From Amyelois transitella (taxonomy: Eukaryota > Arthropoda > Insecta > Lepidoptera > Pyralidae), in NCBI RefSeq assembly GCF_032362555.1, contig NC_083532.1:3857001-3921000 (forward strand): a DNA stretch of 64,000 nucleotides, given 5' to 3'. The first letter of the stretch is position 1. Every line of letters starts with the position of its first letter. Under the pieces are notes generated by a model that saw only the letters and a list, made by a program, of their open reading frames with translations, was not told the origin of the DNA and ran no database searches. Made by a program: the position numbers and the translations under genes. Positions 61,201 to 64,000 of this stretch are shown one piece after another.

Positions 61201-63210
61201 TCAGCAGGTCTCCGCAATAGCCCAGAACGTCCGTTGAAGAAAGCAATGAAGAAGATAAAGTTGATTCAGAAAGACTTACCCATAACCCAGCACAGTGGTA
61301 TGAAGAACTTGCCAAACATCCACTCCAGATTGAACCCCTCGTAACCCAGCAGACTTCCACAGTAGCCCAGAACACCGTTGATGAACGCTATGAAGGAGAT
61401 GAAGGCCACTAGGTTGGCGATGATGTTCAGGACTAGAGCTATGCCGTTTGTGGCGCCGCGGGTGGCTGCAGCCAGGACGGATTGGTCTGAACTGAAAGAA
61501 AATTGAAAAGTTGAGGAATTAAGATGGCAGTATATTAATATGACGGTAGCTTTAGAAAACAAATAAATTCTTGGAATTTTTTTTCATCCGAATATGAATA
61601 ACGTAAATTTTGGTTTGATCAAACACCGAATACTTAGTAGGCCTGTCTAGGATAAAAGATTACATGAATAAATAGATGCAGCAGATGGCGGTAGAAGCTG
61701 ACATAATAATGGCAGACAACAGAAGCGTAGGAGACTCTCCAAAGCCGAAGTAGGAGGTAATTCTACTCCGTCTTAGTCGAGACGGTTTTAGAATGTTCTA
61801 GAACGGACCATGATCATGTACCAGCAAGAGAAGCGCAAGAAAAATACCCAAAAGTCGGTCCGAATATTGCAGAAAGACCCTGAATGCAGGCCGTTTTCAA
61901 CCCACGAAAGTGTACATGTAATACTAATGGAAATTAGGCTTCAGCTATCATCAGAAGTAGGATCTTAGCCACTTTAATTAAGAAGGCCTAAACGAGCGCT
62001 TCTTTAATTAGGTAAATCAGAGACCTTCTAGCGAAAAGTCAGCTTGCATTAGGTATACGTAAAAATTCATAGTCTCAGTCTTCCTCTAAAGAAGAGAGTA
62101 CATACATACATATAGTCACGTCTATATCCCTTACGGGTAGACAGAGCCAATAGTCCCGAAAAGACTGAATGACCACGTTCAGCTGCTCGGCTTCATGATG
62201 GAATTGAGATCCAAATATTGACAGGTTGCTAACCCATCGCCTAAAGAAAGGATCACAATTTTATAAGCCTATCCCTTAGTCGCCTTTTACGACATCCATG
62301 GGAAAAAGATGGAGTGGTCCTATTCTTTTTTGTATTGGTGCCGGGAACCACACGGCACTGCCGGGAACCACACGGCACAGAAGAGAGTAGTAGTTATATA
62401 TTACCTGGTGACAGGCTGGATGTTGTCCACAGCAGTGAGCGACCTCTTGGTCTCCGGCATCAGCAGCTTGCAGTAGCATATAGCTGCTGGGGCTGACATC
62501 ACGCTGGCGGTCACAAGATGCGCAGGAGACGCTCCGAAGCCGATGTAAGCGGCTAGGATCGTGCCTGGAGGTGGATAATTGCGCTGAAAACTTATCTATG
62601 TAGTCCTCAATGTTTTTATACTAAACTAACTTTCGCCGAATCTGCTTGCGTAATATGACCTCTTTCATATACCTACCTATAATTAAAAAAAAGAAATGGA
62701 AATAAATTTAACACGAGAAATCGTTTTTGTGTAATTTTCGCCCAAAGATAGACCTTCAAGAGTAACACGGGGTTCTTTTATTCTTTAAAATTTTAACGGT
62801 AGTAAAATTCTGGTCAGAAATCTATTAATGAAACAGTTAATTTTTTTTTCAATAAAAGTTATAGTATCTCGTAACACACTTGTAAATTGACGTTTGATGA
62901 AAATGCTGCAGTGTAGTTTGTTCCGCCGCTTCTTCTACACATGCGCTTTGGAAACGGTAGTAGTTATAATTAGATATAAGGTATGTGACGTCAATAAGTG
63001 ATACCTTGTATCTAATTTTGAAAATAAATCTATTCTATTCTATTCACAAGTCTCGAACTTACTTCGAGGCTAACTCAATCTGTGTAATTAATTATTTTTT
63101 TTATTGTATTTATTACCTGACACGGTAGCGAATCCTGATCCCATGAGCACATGCAACTCTGACGGCGTCAGAATGGGCAGGTACGGTTTAATAAGCAACA
63201 AGGATTCCGT
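43201..63210 (-). CDS. Concentrative nucleoside transporter (SLC28/CNT), C-terminal exons, partial
   Basis: Minus-strand exons 63210-63117, 62564-62405, 61491-61280, 60167-60052, 59404-59285, 47602-47542 and 43232-43201, with GT-AG borders and matching phases. They give 264 residues ending in MPEGSFG and stop; the N-terminal half lies to the right of the window. CNT landmarks: TESLLLIKPYLPILTPSELH, then VTASVMSAPAAICYCKLLMP, then a hydrophobic stretch ending FFIPLCWVMG. After these come NEFVAYQRMG, the substrate-site hairpin RSELIATYSLCGFTNPASAA and FFAGCGICFMTACIAG. Known family role: sodium-coupled uptake of nucleosides across the plasma membrane. Two introns are swollen by elements: 4.3 kb (hAT transposon) and 11.7 kb (LTR retrotransposon with a LINE inside). 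Decayed copies of its own exons lie at 61679-61760 and 60880-61255. Confidence 0.92.
43404..43580 (-). repeat. Family A SINE, degenerate
   Basis: Reverse copy from ACATACATATTATTACGTAT to AAGATGTCGTAAAAGGCGAC. A forward tail fragment precedes it (43290-43375). Confidence 0.7.
43752..43996 (-). mobile_element. Non-autonomous Helitron-like element
   Basis: Reverse copy ending CTAG at 43752 and starting TCTATACTAATAT at 43996, inside the last transporter intron. Confidence 0.85.
44040..44226 (+). repeat. LINE-like 3' tail (family G), split by the hAT element
   Basis: GGAAGAGATTGCATTAGCG and AAGTCCGCCTTTGTACC, resuming after the hAT element at 47398 with GTGCAATAAAGAGTTTTATT. Such tails are typical of a non-LTR element 3' end. 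Confidence 0.6.
44227..47397 (+). mobile_element. Complete autonomous-looking hAT transposon
   Basis: Terminal inverted repeats CACGGGCGTAGCCAGG (left) and CACGGGCGTAGTCAGG (right, reverse strand) flank 3171 bp. An exact 8-bp duplication CTTTGTGT lies at 44219-44226 and 47398-47405. Runs of eight or nine C or G sit just inside both ends. One uninterrupted transposase frame occupies the middle. It lies antisense in the last intron of the transporter gene. Confidence 0.95.
44711..47227 (+). CDS. hAT-family transposase (TTF-type zinc finger, ZMYM1-like)
   Basis: 838 residues, no stops or frameshifts. In order: a Ser/Thr-rich N-terminus (to about 110), a TTF/BED-like zinc-finger region (about 135-220, with YCRICVVM, HAKSGYHK), the RNase H-like core with Asp360 in FSILADETTD and Asp430 in GQGYDGAAAMSG, and CSAHSLNLAIADSC downstream. 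The C-terminal hAT dimerisation domain (about 765-825) holds STATPERTFSSLRRLKNYLR. Closest described host-derived or transposon proteins are the zinc finger MYM-type 1 / THAP0-like group; this is from family knowledge, not a search. Family function: cut-and-paste transposition with 8-bp duplications, as seen here. Confidence 0.92.
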   Translation: MEKKKRKGDKLKGMEYWKKWCGSPATRKQENLGPTTSLHADNKIVITSEPSTSFTVSNVETESVVSPAPCFIPTTTDPSLSLEPTSSSTSSSVTSSSHSSKLDVGFYATEDNIENEYLKAQILKEPWTPPQDYKFPISTKRNLRFQMKWMERFPWLAYSEYKSGAYCRICVVMRRSLDEGKGGHQRVGQLVTDPFCKWKNALEIFETHAKSGYHKRNLELADNFLKVMSSQVVSVDEQLSSERKRQQQENRKKLIPIVKGIIFCGKQGIPLRGKTDSGRIHVTPESEQPLQNEGNFRALLRYAAESGDKDLSEHLITSQKNALYTSPQIQNEIIDICGEIIQHKIINEVKEAIFFSILADETTDIARMEQVSLCLRYVDSKDAKQHKVKEMFLEYIPTVDVTGSGLANLIITALKKHGLDCSHVVGQGYDGAAAMSGYLHGAQAFIRQDCPLALYVHCSAHSLNLAIADSCSQAEVRNCVGIVQSVGSYFRHSAQRTAVLKEKIRDLLPADHQKSLLAMCETRWVHKHEAVIRFKEIYSAIVHALEELQSSHNKETSQQAVQMLNTLRSSNFVMCLVILQKVMSYTLSLSKQLQTVNADLITAFSHVDNVINALQLLRDKVDEEYLHLYEEAKVLLEENGGILLMPRIVGRQLNRSNIPASDISTYYKLNLFIPFLDHTIQQLIERFIKHRKVVSALSCVLPSNFATSCEIEEAFCMYSTVLPEKCSSVVKAELEVWKAAMTLTSPIPKSALECLDNCDQKLYPNIYTLLQILATIPVSTATPERTFSSLRRLKNYLRNTTSENRLNGLALMNIHYMIEIDANEVVDIFKKKNRRLIL
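47671..47738 (+). repeat. Family A SINE, left part, split by the LTR retrotransposon
   Basis: GCCGTGTGATTTCAGGCAC to ATGGATGTCGTAAAAGGTG. The rest of the SINE continues at 58548, on the far side of the LTR element. Confidence 0.85.
47739..47856 (-). repeat. 3' LTR of the BEL/Pao element
   Basis: 118 bp, TG...CA ends, same sequence as 58430-58547 by eye. Very short for this superfamily. Confidence 0.92.
47857..47867 (-). promoter_or_regulatory. Polypurine tract of the BEL/Pao element
   Basis: AGGGGGGAAAA on the minus strand, directly before the 3' LTR. A 9-bp inverted repeat AGTATCCTC/GAGGATACT (47868-47888) sits just upstream of it. Confidence 0.8.
49382..52258 (-). pseudogene. LINE ORF2: endonuclease and reverse transcriptase, one nonsense codon
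   Basis: 959 codons in one frame with a single internal TAA at 51211-51209 (after GNYSDYH). The N-terminal part is an APE-type endonuclease (ITESWLLDS, MGDFNFSDDIHW). The C-terminal part is an RT with GVPQGSILGPLLF, FADDMKI and a long thumb region ending near NIQKRFLRFLDF. Otherwise intact, so the copy is young or the stop recent. Confidence 0.9.
52662..53600 (-). CDS. LINE ORF1 protein with PHD-type zinc finger
   Basis: 312 residues. The N-terminal Cys/His PHD finger (CGSCGESL, CSMCHLEFHYGC, WRCPKCK) lies in about the first 50 residues. A predicted coiled coil spans about 70-155 (leucine/valine heptads), and an RRM-like C-terminal part follows (REQWLRINNVEVKGIP and onward). This layout is known for ORF1 proteins of the CR1/Jockey group, which bind the element RNA. 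Confidence 0.85.
   Translation of the reverse strand: MMSSTCGSCGESLTDGPRCSMCHLEFHYGCAGITEGGYRKLGDRKLNWRCPKCKQPGLQSPQPCLTPTSPDIVLEIRALAVKLQALDPMAADLKVLRSEVSDLKDQISEANSSIRLFNGRVSALEERMTQVEKSQEQVELLHAEVINMKVEVNAREQWLRINNVEVKGIPQTSNENLYTIIQSIGSKVNYCLQKQLISFITRVPTREKSQPCPIIVSFANRYVKEDFLAACRAANKVKLLTSADLELRGNTNIYVNDHLTVQNKELLQKTKKVAKEKNFAYTWVKHAKIFLRKNDTSPIICIRSEVDLSKIH
58430..58547 (-). repeat. 5' LTR of the BEL/Pao element
   Basis: 118 bp, same sequence as the 3' LTR. The polyprotein frame is open from five bases inside the element, with the first ATG at 58389. Confidence 0.92.
58548..58712 (+). repeat. Family A SINE, right part, split by the LTR retrotransposon
   Basis: AGGTGATTAAGGGATAGAC to GACGTGATTATATGTATG. 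Continues the copy begun at 47671. Confidence 0.85.
58723..58962 (-). repeat. Family I SINE with tRNA-like head
   Basis: On the minus strand a tRNA-like head (GTGGTGGAATCGGTAAAGTG as box A region, CAGGTTCAAATCCCACC as box B region) is followed by the family I body with TGATGCTCTTACGGTGAGGG. This is the only copy here that keeps the head. Confidence 0.8.
59004..59269 (-). mobile_element. Non-autonomous Helitron-like element at a transporter splice donor
   Basis: Reverse copy, CTAG at 59004. Its 5' end (TATACTAATATTATAAAGC) lies about 15 bp downstream of the donor after the exon ending at 59285. Confidence 0.85.
59430..59800 (+). repeat. Family A SINE fragments around a family G fragment
   Basis: 59430-59505 carries GTGGTTCCGGCTC and ATGGATGTCGTAAACGGCGAC. 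59528-59600 resembles the LINE-like tail at 44160. 59650-59800 carries CTTGGGATTCTCCCTGTAGG onward. Confidence 0.6.
59855..59945 (+). repeat. Family C fragment
   Basis: TGACGTCAATAAGTGATACC with the 3' end ACAATTTTGAAAATAATTC. Confidence 0.65.
60205..60321 (+). repeat. Family A SINE, 3' part
   Basis: ATCTCAATTCTTATCTTAAA to GACGTTATTATATGTATG with TATG repeats. Confidence 0.75.
60880..61255 (-). pseudogene. Two decayed copies of the transporter exon 61491-61280
   Basis: Copy 1 (61255-61139) encodes VLGYCGDLLSHKDLEWMIG, like the functional VLGYCGSLLGYEG..LEWMFG. It has a one-base insertion upstream, an altered end phase, and still a GTAAGT donor. Copy 2 (about 61080-60880) is more diverged and carries an insertion. 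Both follow the functional exon in the same orientation. They look like old exon duplications rather than usable alternative exons. Confidence 0.78.
61679..61760 (-). pseudogene. Decayed copy of the transporter exon 62564-62405
   Basis: On the plus strand GAAGCTGACATAATAATGGC and GTAGGAGACTCTCCAAAGCC match GGGGCTGACATCACGCTGGC and GCAGGAGACGCTCCGAAGCC at 62485-62545. It lies in the intron that follows that exon. No open frame of the right length. Confidence 0.7.
62098..62379 (-). repeat. Family A SINE with duplicated 5' terminus
   Basis: Full-length reverse copy. TGCCGGGAACCACACGGCAC occurs twice in tandem at the end (about 62339-62378), 26 bp from the donor of the exon 62564-62405. Confidence 0.92.
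62861..63095 (+). repeat. Family B SINE 3' half split by a family C copy
   Basis: GTATCTCGTAACACACTTGT is interrupted at about 62882 by family C (62882-63048, GAAAATGCTGCAGTGTAGTT to AAATCTATTCTATTC). It resumes with CACAAGTCTCGAACTTACTT. Confidence 0.8.
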
Positions 63211-63297
63211 CTGAAAAAAAAATCAAGAAATAAATCCGACGCTTATTACTTAAAATGCATGATGTTATAGAGATATTTGACGGGTTTGAATAGGTAC

Positions 63298-63382
63298 CGG
63301 TCAGGGCATGATGAGAAAAGAACTTTTTCTGAATTGCCTGGGTTTTGGATGTTTATCTATATTAGTATTTATAATATAACAA
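63298..63382 (+). repeat. Family B SINE, middle fragment
   Basis: GGTCAGGGCATGATGAGAAAAG through TGGATGTTTATCTATATTAG, without head or tail. Confidence 0.8.
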
Positions 63383-63648
63383 TGAATCACAAAATGTATT
63401 GGTAAGCGCATAACCTGGACCTATTTGGCCATTTTTTTTTAAATTTTCGTTGAAGTCAAGTAAACTAAAAAAATCGAATAATTGCCGGAAAACCCCTAAA
63501 AGCAGCCCTTTTCTTTTTCCCATACAAACGTTTTCTGACTAAAACGTAGAGTCAATTTGAGCTTTATTGCTTTCATATAAAGTTCACGCCCTGTGATCAG
63601 GGTGACGGTTCTGTTCAGCAGAATTTTTGCCCCGATTATAAAATAGGT
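63383..63648. other. Transporter intron sequence, unassigned
   Basis: No repeat, gene or structural signal was recognised here. Confidence 0.5.
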
Positions 63649-63907
63649 GCCGTATGGTTCCCGACACTAATAAAATAAAGAATAGGACCACTCCATCTTG
63701 TACCAATGGATGTCGTAAAAGGCAACTATGGAATAGAATAGGATAAACTTGGAATTCTTTTTTAGGCGATGGACTAGCAACCTGTCACTATTTGAATCTC
63801 AATTCTATCATCAAGCGAAACAGCTGAACGAGGCCTTTCAGTCTTTACAAGACTGTTGGCTCTGTCTACGCCGTTAGCGATATAGACGCGACTATATGTA
63901 TGTATGT
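63649..63907 (+). repeat. Family A SINE
   Basis: From GCCGTATGGTTCCCGACAC to GACGCGACTATATGTATG with TATG repeats. Confidence 0.88.
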
Positions 63908-64000
63908 TAGAAAATAGGTAAGAACAAAAAACTTCTACATTACAAATCTTTTTGACAGAAAGAAGTATGTCGGGAACGGTAGTTTAAAAAAAAATCGTCA

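Overview
This window is eukaryotic and almost certainly from a lepidopteran (moth or butterfly). The genes carry canonical GT-AG introns, the DNA is AT-rich, and about half of it is interspersed repeats, including tRNA-derived SINEs and Helitron copies of types common in Lepidoptera. The species cannot be named from the sequence. No operon, CRISPR array or prokaryote-type defence system is present.

Four host genes could be reconstructed by joining exons with matching splice phases. (1) 46-3760, minus strand: the MH1 and linker part of a TGF-beta/activin R-Smad (Smad2/3, insect Smox), running off the left end. (2) 6997-34383, plus strand: a 28-exon gene for a 1389-residue protein with about 16 C2H2-type zinc fingers, not recognised by name. 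It lies head-to-head with the Smad gene, about 3.2 kb apart. (3) 35756-42093, minus strand: an 8-exon gene for a 593-residue protein with several C2H2-like fingers, also not recognised, convergent with gene 2. (4) 43201-63210, minus strand: the C-terminal part of a concentrative (sodium-coupled) nucleoside transporter, SLC28/CNT family, running off the right end. Total coding lengths divide exactly by three in genes 2 and 3, and phases match at every junction in all four.

The rest is mostly mobile DNA. A SINE-like family (family A, about 260 bp, with a TATG-repeat 3' tail) occurs about 45 times. Its 3' end resembles the 3' end of RTE-like LINE fragments in the same window, which suggests the LINE that mobilises it. 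Other families are a tRNA-derived SINE (family B), a second tRNA-headed SINE (family I), an element with a CACTGCAGCATTTTC core (family C), Helitron-like elements with TC...CTAG ends, a hAT MITE (3885-4793) and a short element (family H) found next to or inside family A. The last two complete introns of the transporter gene hold large elements. One is an apparently complete hAT transposon (44227-47397, perfect 8-bp target duplication, intact 838-residue transposase). The other is a three-level nest: a BEL/Pao LTR retrotransposon (47739-58547, two 118-bp LTRs that read identically) sits inside a family A SINE and is itself split by a Jockey/CR1-group LINE (49134-54060).

The most interesting observations concern repeats touching host genes. 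A SINE sits inside the start of exon 22 of the zinc-finger gene, and its target duplication re-creates the splice acceptor. An 80-bp triplication ends at the acceptor of exon 24. The last exon of gene 3 has been amplified into a tandem 3' array. The transporter gene carries several decayed copies of its own exons. I found no undescribed multi-gene system.
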